A stretch of DNA of 13,247 nt, from positions 580,154 through 593,400 of the forward strand of contig MU631312.1 of NCBI GenBank assembly GCA_026770615.1. The letters run 5' to 3'. This document shows, one piece after another, positions 1 to 5,874 of this stretch; position 1 is the stretch's first letter; every line of letters begins with the position of its first letter. The stretch comes from Pavlovales sp. CCMP2436. Taxonomy: Eukaryota; Haptophyta; Pavlovophyceae; Pavlovales. The position numbers and the translations under genes are program-made. The notes under the pieces were generated by a model. It had not been told where the DNA came from. It ran no database searches and saw only the letters and a list, made by a program, of their open reading frames with translations.

Positions 1-27
1 CCCCTCCCCCCCCCTCAACCCACTCAG

Positions 28-111
28 GACTGGGTTACTTTGCGGCAGTGGGTGTGGGCTGCTTCAAGCTGCTGATGACTATCGTATCGGCCAACTTGGT
101 GGAGTCTCCAG
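28..111 (+). CDS. Sugar porter exon 1 (first in window): TM8
   Basis: The exon follows a C-rich tract and the acceptor CACTCAG. The reading frame starts at base 30 (two bases finish a codon from an upstream exon) and encodes LGYFAAVGVGCFKLLMT and on to VESP. The donor is CCAG|GTGACG, phase 1. FKLLMT before the loop 8-9 GRR motif is typical of the VGT-like group. Confidence 0.8.
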
Positions 112-1885
112 GTGACGTATTGCATTAGCGTTGTAATAGTTTAGGGAGTATTCGCATTAGTACTTTTCATATTATCCGTAGTCTCGTAGTCCATAGGCGG
201 CGGCTCATCAATTGAGGTTGTGTCATAAATGGTGCGAATTTGAAAGTGCAACAACTCGTGAAAGCAGAGAATTCGTGCTCTGCAGGAGGCGGCAGATACA
301 GCACACGCTCGAGAGTTCGCTCTTGATAACTAGCACCCTGGGTTTTCATATATGTCTTCTTTGATTTAGAAGCCGGAGCAGGGACTCGAGCTCTCGAGCT
401 TTTAATATCCTCTAAATTTGCACTTTCATCTTCAGCCACCGCACCGCACTGCCTGTCCTCCCTGAGTGTGTGTTCTTTTTCTGTCCTCCCTGAGTGTGTG
501 TTCTTTTTCCTGTTTCCACCCCCTGCTTTCTGTCTCTTTTTTGCTCTTGGGGTCCAGCCGATGTCAAGAGAAAAGGTAGCGAGAAGAAACTGCGGTCAAC
601 CGTGTTAAGGCATCAACTCGTTGTACAGTAGCCCAAAAGGCTGACAAGTAGTTTGCGGATCTCCCGCCAAAAAAATTCTCCTCGTTTCGGCTTCTAGCCC
701 CTGTCTGTGGCTTGCAAGACTGATATGACGTAACTTCCATTTATATTAGTACTAATACTAGTGTTAATATTTATATTAAGACCAGTGCTAATACTAATAC
801 AATACAACACTAATACTAATCGAAACACTAGTACTAGTACTCGACTAACACAAACACAAGCATTATTACTAACATTAGTACTAACACTAGTCGAGTACAG
901 ACCTAGCACTCATACTCATAATAATACGAGTGATCATGAATTTGATAGATTGGGGGCGCAGGCCGCTGCTCCTCCCGACAACGCCCTCCCCCCTTAGGGG
1001 TTTGCCAATAACACCGTCACCAATCTCATTATTGTAAATATCCACAGATTGGGGTCGCAGGCCGCTTCTCCTCACAGGCACGACTGCGATGGCAGTTTCG
1101 CTGTTTGGCTTGTCCGCCCTCTACGGTACTTGCTTTATCCAATAATCACTTAGTTTATTGCTGAGTTCATGACCGAGTTATCGCCGATGGCCTTTTCTCT
1201 CTTCGGCCTTCATGCTCTCTGCTGTATGGTATTTATGATATTTAAACGAGCTACTGCTACATTTGACCACGTTCTTGCATTCCTCATTGCTGGACTTGGT
1301 ATCATTGCCTTGTTAGTATTCACCCTCCTTACTGTCACGACCGTTTCTCTCTTCGGCCTCTTCGGCCTATACGATACGTGCTTCATTCATACTTTGGTAC
1401 TTTGTTCCTGCTTTTTCTACTGAATTGCCGCAACGACGATTTCTCTTCTCGTCTCTTGAGCACTATTTGAGATTTAGATCTGATTTAGATTTATTGATTT
1501 GATTTGATTTGATTTGAGCCTGATTGTTGGGCTGCCCCTGCCTACCAGCCTAAAAGACTGCATGCCTCAAATACTGACAGACCCTCCCCCCCCCTCCCCC
1601 ACACACACAGACAGACAGATAAACAGACAGACAGACAGACATAGACAGACACACAGATAGACAGACAGACAGACAGACAGACACACACACACACACACAC
1701 ACAGCGACTGCTGGGCCTGTACTTGCCGCGGGGGTGCAATGGGTGACTGACTGACAAACTTCTCCCCCCGCCCCCCAGCACAAATGCAGTAACTGCCGGG
1801 CCTGCTCTTTGATTGCAAGTGGGTGTGAGGTGTGACTGAAAGACTGACTGACCACATCCATCTCACCCCCCCCCCCCCCCCCCCC

Positions 1886-1927
<42 letters not shown>

Positions 1928-3623
1928 CAGCAACTGCCGGGCCTGCACTAGCTGCGGGGGGTGCGGGTGCGATTGGCGCGCAGGCTGGAGTCATCGCTTT
2001 GTTGTTCATGTTCGTCGGCGGCTACCAGGTAATTGATTGATTCATGAATTACACGATTGGTTAACGAGTTGACAATTCCACTGCTTTTGGAGTTGTCCTT
2101 TGCCTCTTTTTGAGAAATAGTTCTTTTGTCGTCCCCGGACTTGCAGCCCGAAGGCCCACGGGCATGCCTCTTTCTGCCTTCTTCTCAATCGCGTGTTCCT
2201 TTTGCTTCGATCCCATCACTATGATAGTCCTGTCTGACTCCCCTCTCTCCGACTCCCTCCCCTCTCCCCTGTGAACATCAACTATCACCAGCAGCATATC
2301 AGATCACGTGGCTGGTTCTCTCTCTGATCCACCTCCCTCTCTTGATGATATAATCAAAACTCATCACTGTCAGATCGGCTTTGGCCCCATCACATGGCTG
2401 GTTCTCTCTGAGATCTTTCCCGCTGCCGTCCGTTCTCCCGCAATGTCGATCGGCACTCGTAAGTATAATCATATAGTAACAATAATACTCATATTTACTG
2501 AAAGGGATTCAAGCTGGCGTCTGAAGATCCTGAAAGTTGTGCTGGTCTGAGCGCTGCGTCCCCCATGCTTAATAATAACCCGCCACCTCTGAGATCACAA
2601 ATAACAATAATACTCATAGTTCTTAAAATGTACATGAAATAATAGTATTACAGCGCGCGCAGTGACCCTTTTGACCAGGCATTTGATACATACAGTATTT
2701 GACCTCGTACGTGATGTGCGGCGTAACACCCAAACCTTCAGTGCTCAACTTTGGCTCCAACTACGCGGTCGGAACTCTCTTTGAGCTCGAGCGTGTTCAG
2801 GTGGGCGAGCCGGTGCTATTCGCCTTTTTCGGTGGGGTGTCGCTCCTCGCTTTGCTCTTCATCTACACAAAGGTATTGGTCTTTTTTGGCGGGGCTTTTT
2901 TGCCTCTATGTTTGTTTCTTTTTGGCTTTGGTTTGCTTTTAGTGTGTGCTGGGTGCATTCTGAGGATTTTCGCTGCTCTGCCCTTCTCTTCATCTGAAGC
3001 AAGCTATTCTGTATCTATACACTCATATGATTAGTATGTACTCCCCGCGCCATAAGTTGGTCGCATTGGGTACGCACTAATTATGTAGGCATTCCCGACG
3101 TCCCTGCCGCCTGAAACGCTAGGGCCCAGTCGCCCAGCCCCCGGGGCACACTGGGCTAGCCGAATATGGCACATATTTAATAAACGATCAATGAAAATGC
3201 CCCATTGTTCCTCTCTAACCCAAATTTTACTGGCTGCCCCATTGTTCCTCTCCGCCTGCCTGCCCGCTCTCTCCCCTTGGCTGGAGTTATTAGGTAGAAG
3301 GCAGAGAGAGGGGGCAGGCAGCCAGCGGTGGCATAAAAAACAAAAAAAAAATACATTTATGTTCAAAATAATCTAACACCGAATGATAATTTCTCCCCTC
3401 AGCGTAGGAGCCGGATACGCGCGGACTGGAGCAATAAGAACAAGAATCTTTCTAAAAACTAGTAACTAATACTTTAAAAGTAAAAGCTAACAACGCATGG
3501 CCAATTGAAATTACGCATGACTAAGAACCAATCACTCGCACCTCTCTGCAGGTGCCGGAGACGCGCGGCCTCTCGCTGGAGCAGATCGAGGAGAAGCTCA
3601 AGGGCGGGGGGCCGCTCAGCTGA
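28..3623 (+). CDS. MFS sugar porter, vacuolar glucose / D-xylose-H+ symporter-like (C-terminal part, 6 exons)
   Basis: Spliced gene, 5' part outside the window. Exons are 28-111, 1048-1125, 1952-2028, 2374-2458, 2742-2872 and 3552-3623; all introns are GT-AG and every phase fits, giving 174 residues plus TGA. Seen in the product: FKLLMT (TM8), the loop 8-9 motif DWGRRPLLL (residues 28-36), a TM9 segment, FVGGYQ followed by GFGPITW and SEIFP with R99 (TM10 and its exit), NFGSN (TM11), a hydrophobic TM12 in exon 5, and the cytosolic tail PETRGLSLEQIEE (153-165). These are sugar-porter family hallmarks. The GGYQIGFGPITW context resembles plant VGT/D-xylose-proton symporter-like proteins more than GLUT or STP carriers. 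The family moves monosaccharides, usually with protons, across vacuolar or plastid membranes. Substrate and membrane cannot be read from this fragment. Each exon is accompanied in the introns by degenerate partial copies (listed separately). Confidence 0.9.
167..439 (-). other. Unassigned 90-codon open frame inside intron 1
   Basis: A minus-strand open frame with ATG at 439 and a stop at 167. Its first half is rich in K, S, E and P (for example KSKKTYMKTQ), its end less protein-like. I recognise no family. It could be a decayed transposon fragment or chance. An 11-bp inverted match (TTGCACTTTCA near 417-428 against TGAAAGTGCAA near 241-251) lies within it. Confidence 0.15.
453..508. repeat. 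Perfect 28-bp tandem duplication
   Basis: Two adjacent identical copies, 453-480 and 481-508, beginning CTGTCCTCCCTGAGTG and ending in a T run. Recent local duplication within intron 1. Confidence 0.9.
744..920. repeat. Degenerate ACTAATAC/ACTAGTAC repeat field
   Basis: Many imperfect copies of ACTAATAC, ACTAGTAC and ACTAACAC in an AT-rich stretch of intron 1. The open frames through it on both strands are simple products of the repeat. Confidence 0.7.
949..985 (+). repeat. Partial copy of exon 2 5' edge, with acceptor-like AG
   Basis: ATTGGGGGCGCAGGCCGCT follows GATAG, and the true exon 2 start at 1048 reads ATTGGGGTCGCAGGCCGCT after CACAG. The copy keeps the DWGRRPLLL reading if spliced in the same phase, then diverges into a C-rich stretch. 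It lies 99 bases upstream of the real exon. Confidence 0.8.
1048..1125 (+). CDS. Sugar porter exon 2: GRR loop and TM9
   Basis: Acceptor CCACAG, donor CTACG|GTACTT. It joins in phase 1 to give D28-W-G-R-R-P-L-L-L and then a hydrophobic TM9 ending SLFGLSALY. The GRRPLLL loop motif is diagnostic of MFS sugar porters. Confidence 0.85.
1184..1228 (+). repeat. Partial copy of exon 2 3' edge, donor GT kept
   Basis: ATGGCCTTTTCTCTCTTCGG and following bases to CTGTATG|GTATTT match exon 2 from ATGGCAGTTTCGCTG to CTCTACG|GTACTT. The same codon frame is kept (MAFSLFGLHALC against MAVSLFGLSALY), as is a donor-like GT at the same place. Confidence 0.7.
1341..1373 (+). repeat. Second partial copy of exon 2 3' edge, donor lost
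   Basis: The stretch encoding TVSLFGLFGLYDTCF corresponds to exon 2 AVSLFGLSALY plus its read-through GTCF. At the donor position GATACG replaces GGTACT, so the GT is gone. It lies in the same open frame as the copy at 1184-1228. Confidence 0.7.
1601..1702. repeat. ACAG / AC microsatellite
   Basis: A run of (ACAG)n with single-base interruptions passing into (AC)n. Overlapping minus-strand frames translate as CVCV/SVCL runs and are artefacts. Confidence 0.95.
1702..1951 (+). repeat. Three degenerate tandem copies of the exon 3 acceptor region
   Basis: The motif CTGCCGGGCCTGC recurs near 1704 (as CTGCTGGGCCTGT), 1791 and 1933. In each case it follows CAG and a C-rich or AC-rich tract. In the first two copies a GTGGGTG/GACTGACTG tail follows. 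Only the third runs into the intact exon 3. The unit is roughly 90-140 bases. Confidence 0.75.
1866..1926 (+). repeat. 61-base poly-C tract before exon 3
   Basis: Sixty C with a single A at 1886, followed by GCAG at 1927-1930 and the inferred acceptor ACTAG at 1947-1951. It occupies the position of the polypyrimidine tract. Exact length may be affected by sequencing or assembly. Confidence 0.9.
1952..2028 (+). CDS. Sugar porter exon 3: start of TM10
   Basis: Starts after ACTAG in phase 1 and ends TACCAG|GTAATT in phase 0. It encodes AAGGAGAIGAQAG and then VIALLFMFVGGYQ. The GGYQ just before the GPITW motif matches the VGT-like group. The CAG at 1928-1930 would lead into an in-frame TAG, so the later AG is preferred. 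Confidence 0.8.
2029..2373 (+). other. Intron 3 of sugar porter
   Basis: 345 bases, GTAATT to TGTCAG. Apart from a partial copy of exon 4 at 2299-2326, nothing recognisable is present. Confidence 0.7.
2299..2326 (+). repeat. Partial copy of exon 4 with internal deletion
   Basis: TCAGATC joined to ACGTGGCTGGTTCTCTCT matches the exon 4 acceptor and start (TCAGATC) plus ACATGGCTGGTTCTCTCT, with the 15 bases between removed. Located 73 bases upstream of the real exon. Confidence 0.75.
2374..2458 (+). CDS. Sugar porter exon 4: GPITW...SEIFP signature
   Basis: Acceptor TGTCAG, donor GGCACTC|GTAAGTA (near-consensus). It encodes IGFGPITWLVLSEIFPAAV and R99, then SPAMSIGT. GPxxWxxxSEIFPxxxR is the conserved TM10 and following loop signature of sugar porters. 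Confidence 0.95.
2477..2619 (+). repeat. Direct repeat of intron 4 start
   Basis: TAACAATAATACTCATA occurs at 2477-2493 and again at 2602-2618. Before the second copy, GCGCTGCGTCCCCCATG weakly resembles the end of exon 4, so an exon 4 edge may have been included in the duplication. Confidence 0.6.
2742..2872 (+). CDS. Sugar porter exon 5: TM11-TM12
   Basis: Acceptor CCTTCAG, donor ACAAAG|GTATTG. Phase 1 in, phase 0 out. It encodes LLNFGSNYAVGTLF (TM11), a charged loop ELERVQVGEP, and the TM12 segment FAFFGGVSLLALLFIYTK. NFGSN after the SEIFP exon matches the family order. Confidence 0.9.
2968..3006 (+). repeat. Partial copy of exon 5 3' edge, donor lost
   Basis: TCGCTGCTCTGCCCTTCTCT, then TCATCTGAAGCAAGCTATT, matches exon 5 TCGCTCCTCGCTTTGCTCT, TCATCTACACAAAGGTATT. 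The donor GT is changed to CT. It lies about 100 bases downstream of the real edge. Confidence 0.7.
3408..3445 (+). repeat. Partial copy of exon 6 5' edge, acceptor-like AG kept
   Basis: GAGCCGGATACGCGCGG, then CTGGAGCA, follows GCGTAG; the real exon 6 reads GTGCCGGAGACGCGCGG, then CTGGAGCA, after CTGCAG. Five bases between the two blocks are missing in the copy. It lies 144 bases upstream of the real exon. Confidence 0.8.
3552..3623 (+). CDS. Sugar porter last exon: PETRGLSLEQIEE tail and stop
   Basis: Acceptor CTCTCTGCAG. It encodes VPETRGLSLEQIEEKLKGGG, then PLS and TGA at 3621-3623. PETRG-x-SLE-x-IE is the conserved start of the C-terminal cytosolic tail in sugar porters. The tail is short, as in VGT-like proteins. 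Confidence 0.95.
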   Translation: MPETRGLSLEQIEEKLKGGGPLS

Positions 3624-4530
3624 AAATATGGATTAGGACAGGCATAGACACGGACCGAACGTTGCCCGAAAAACAGCGGACGATAGACGCAGGTAAAGGC
3701 AGAGGGCCGCTCAGCGGAGGGGATGGTTCCACAGCCGATGGGATGGGGGGCGCTTAGTTGAGGAGTGAGGGCCCTCGCGGGTTGGTTCCACATCAGCAAG
3801 GGATTGCATGGCTCTGGCTTCAGTCCCCACCCCTTCCTCGCCCCCTCCCCCAAGGCTTACGACCATTAAGAGCGACTCACGACTCAGACAGTGCCGAAAA
3901 GTAGCCAGGTTATTCAAAAAATGTACATATCTGTAATGAATCCGCGTGTTCGTTTGTGAAAAGCCTGTTCTGTCAGAACTTTCTGCTTCAAAAAGTATAC
4001 AACACTTCTTATTGTTTACAGTTTAATATGTAGCCTCTTTTGTATAGTCGGCTAGAGCCCTAAGCCTATTCAATAGGCGTTTTCAAACAGTCTGTTCAAT
4101 AGGATGCACATTACTATGGCGACAAACCGAGTGGCGGGGACCTAGGGTCATCGGCCGCACATCACTATGGACGGGACGACATGTGGATAGCCAGGAAGCA
4201 ATCAGATTGACGACGATGCGGCCTCCCGTTTGTGCGTTATGATCCTTGATAGCACTAGAAAAAACCCAGACATTTCAGCATGGGGGCCGAATTTCGGGCA
4301 TGTGGGCGCACGTGCCAGCAGCTTGCCAGCGCGTTGACGTAGACCTGCACTAAGCGGAGGAAGGGGGGCTCGGCGTGGTGTGTTAGCCAGCCAGAGCGCC
4401 TTCTGGCACGCACCTATCGGTGGTAAGCTGGCCTCATGAGACTTTCCCATAGGATGAGAATCTTCATTTATTCAAACTCGGCATTTAATGAGTAATATTA
4501 AATTAGTTACTAGCGATCCAGTCGCAAGTA
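3624..4530. other. 3' flank of sugar porter and intergenic DNA
   Basis: Contains two further copies of the exon 6 end: GAGGGCCGCTCAGC near 3702-3716 and GGGGCGCTTAG near 3745-3755. It also has repeated GGTTCCACA blocks (3724 and 3784) and a loose repeat of GCACATnACTATGG (near 4106 and 4157). A TGTAA at 3932-3936 could be an algal poly(A) signal, but this pentamer is common by chance. No gene recognised. Confidence 0.5.
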
Positions 4531-4615
4531 GTGTAAACACCCCGCATGGGTCTTGTGTGCACACGCCCCGAAAGTGTAGACACCCCGGTCAGGTCTTGCG
4601 TGCACACCCCGGTAT
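4531..4615. repeat. Two diverged copies of a 43-bp unit
   Basis: Copies at 4531-4573 and 4574-4615. Each runs GTGTAnACACCCC, then GGTCTTG, GTGCACAC and CCCCG. No coding meaning seen. Confidence 0.75.
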
Positions 4616-4744
4616 TTCGTGATGATGGCGGTACATTTTAGTTGGTAACGAACTATACATCGGGGACCGGAAGATACATAGGGACTGTGGAACTCCCCAC
4701 CCCCCTCCCTCCTCCACCTACTAAGCGTGTGCATGAACTTTCAC

Positions 4745-4910
4745 GAGGTAGCGGTCGCGGCCTGCGGTCTTACGCGGTCGCGGTCGCGAGCGGCCGCGGT
4801 CTAGGCTGCGGTCGCGGCCAAGAGCGGCCACGGTCTAGACAGCGGTTGCGGTATGCTAGCGGGCCGTGGTCGTGTGCGGTCGCGGTCGAGGCTATGGTCG
4901 CGGCCTATTA
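4745..4910. repeat. GGTCGC-type GC-rich minisatellite
   Basis: Degenerate units around GCGGTCGCGGTC and GCGGCCGCGGTCTAG, repeated for about 165 bases between AT-richer flanks. Open frames crossing it (GRGLRSYAVAV-like) are repeat translations. Confidence 0.85.
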
Positions 4911-4915
4911 GTTCA

Positions 4916-5221
4916 TGCATACCCTCGCCACCTACCTCCCTCCTACACATAATACACTACTATGTACATGAGCAGTCATAAAAAAAGAAGTAAAATAAGA
5001 ACAATTTCTTATTGCAACTTTGTTTTCAAATTCTCAACTTTTTTTTTTTTTTTTTTTTTTAGGTGGAATTTTTATCTTTAATTACAACCTGCATCATATT
5101 TTATTATATTAACGTAGGAGGGTTCGGGCTGGCGGTACGTTTCAAATTCAAGTCAGGCTGATCTTAGCGCTCCGACGCAGGCTCCTACGCGCTACGCCGA
5201 AGTGGGGAGCTGGTATACATA
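4916..5221. other. Intergenic AT-rich spacer with poly-T
   Basis: No gene visible. A 22-base T run lies at about 5039-5060. The last 60 bases are more GC-rich without a recognisable motif. Confidence 0.6.
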
Positions 5222-5376
5222 CAGGGTGTCGCGGGCAATAAGAGCCATAGTGTTAAGAAGCCGAGCCTCGTTTTTTGCATTGTTTGTATGTAATTTGAGC
5301 ATTGTTTGTATGTAAGTTGCTAAGAAGCTCAGCCTCAAGCTCAAAATTCGCCCTTCTTAATGCCCGCGATCCCCTG
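5222..5376. mobile_element. MITE-like element with inverted ends and TA duplication
   Basis: The left end CAGGGTGTCGCGGGCAATAA and the reverse complement of the right end, CAGGGGATCGCGGGCATTAA, match at all but three positions over 22 bases. TA flanks both sides (5220-5221 and 5377-5378). The interior has a direct repeat of GCATTGTTTGTATGTAA and two versions of TAAGAAGCnnAGCCTC. Length is 155 bases with no ORF. The CAGGG end plus TA target resembles non-autonomous Tc1/mariner-type elements; the family assignment is inference. Confidence 0.75.
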
Positions 5377-5874
5377 TATCAGTTATTCTTAGAGTTAATT
5401 TATCTCTTTTACTTTCAAATTTTATATAAATGACTTTAGTCAATAAGTAGCACTGGTCAGAACTCCCGAATATAACCGTGGCGTCCACGACGATATACAG
5501 TGTCCCTGGATCCCCACCGCGCGGTTCGTCGACTACATAGCACTGTGCCGAATACCCCTTTATTTTATAATGTAAGTTATTAATTAGACTATGAAATAGG
5601 GCCAGGGCCGGCAGGGGTGGGACTGCCTGCCTGTATAACGCGCAGACTTCTGTCTGTCAGAGAGACTCCTGGGCGCTGGCAATGTCCGTCCAGCAGGCGT
5701 CTTTGGGGGCGGGGGGGGGATCCCAATCTCTGTGCGGTGGCCCGCGTACAGAATAAGGCGTAACTGCCCGAGATTCTCTCGGAGTTCCTACCATGACCTC
5801 CCGAAACTTAGACCTCGGCGAAGTCCTGGGTCCGGGTGCACAGGAGCGTTTGAGGGAGTTTGTGAGACAAAAAA

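Larger units (their letters stand above)
112..1047 (+). other. Intron 1 of sugar porter
   Basis: 936 bases, GTGACG to CCACAG. It holds a perfect 28-bp tandem duplication (453-508), an AT-rich degenerate ACTAATAC-type repeat field (about 744-920), an edge copy of exon 2 at 949-985, and an unassigned minus-strand open frame (167-439). No other gene is evident. Confidence 0.75.
1126..1951 (+). other. Intron 2 of sugar porter
   Basis: 826 bases. The first third carries two in-frame copies of the exon 2 3' edge. The middle has GATTT repeats (about 1488-1518) and an ACAG/AC microsatellite (about 1603-1702). The last part has a degenerate tandem repeat of the exon 3 acceptor region with C runs, ending in a 61-base almost pure C tract (1866-1926). 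Confidence 0.75.
2873..3551 (+). other. Intron 5 of sugar porter
   Basis: 679 bases, GTATTG to CTGCAG. It carries a copy of the exon 5 3' edge (2968-3006), an exact 18-bp direct repeat of TGCCCCATTGTTCCTCTC (3198-3215 and 3235-3252), and a copy of the exon 6 5' edge (3408-3445). Confidence 0.7.

Noticed and set aside
744..920. CRISPR-like array of short repeats
   Set aside because: The repeats are 8-base degenerate units without regular spacers, in a eukaryotic intron.
1542..1948. Minus-strand frames with poly-Gly and CVCV/SVCLSVCL
   Set aside because: Pure translations of poly-C and ACAG/AC microsatellites.
2699..3034. Reading exon 5 and intron 5 as one unspliced 111-codon gene
   Set aside because: The GTATTG donor after IYTK and the PETRG exon at 3552 restore the family sequence exactly; the read-through part is low-complexity Phe/Leu.
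3932..3936. TGTAA as the poly(A) signal of the sugar porter
   Set aside because: About 310 bases after the stop and expected by chance about once per kilobase; not enough to call a terminator.
5222..5376. Hairpin RNA or terminator at the inverted repeat
   Set aside because: Arms are separated by over 100 bases and flanked by TA on both sides, which fits a transposon end better than an RNA hairpin.
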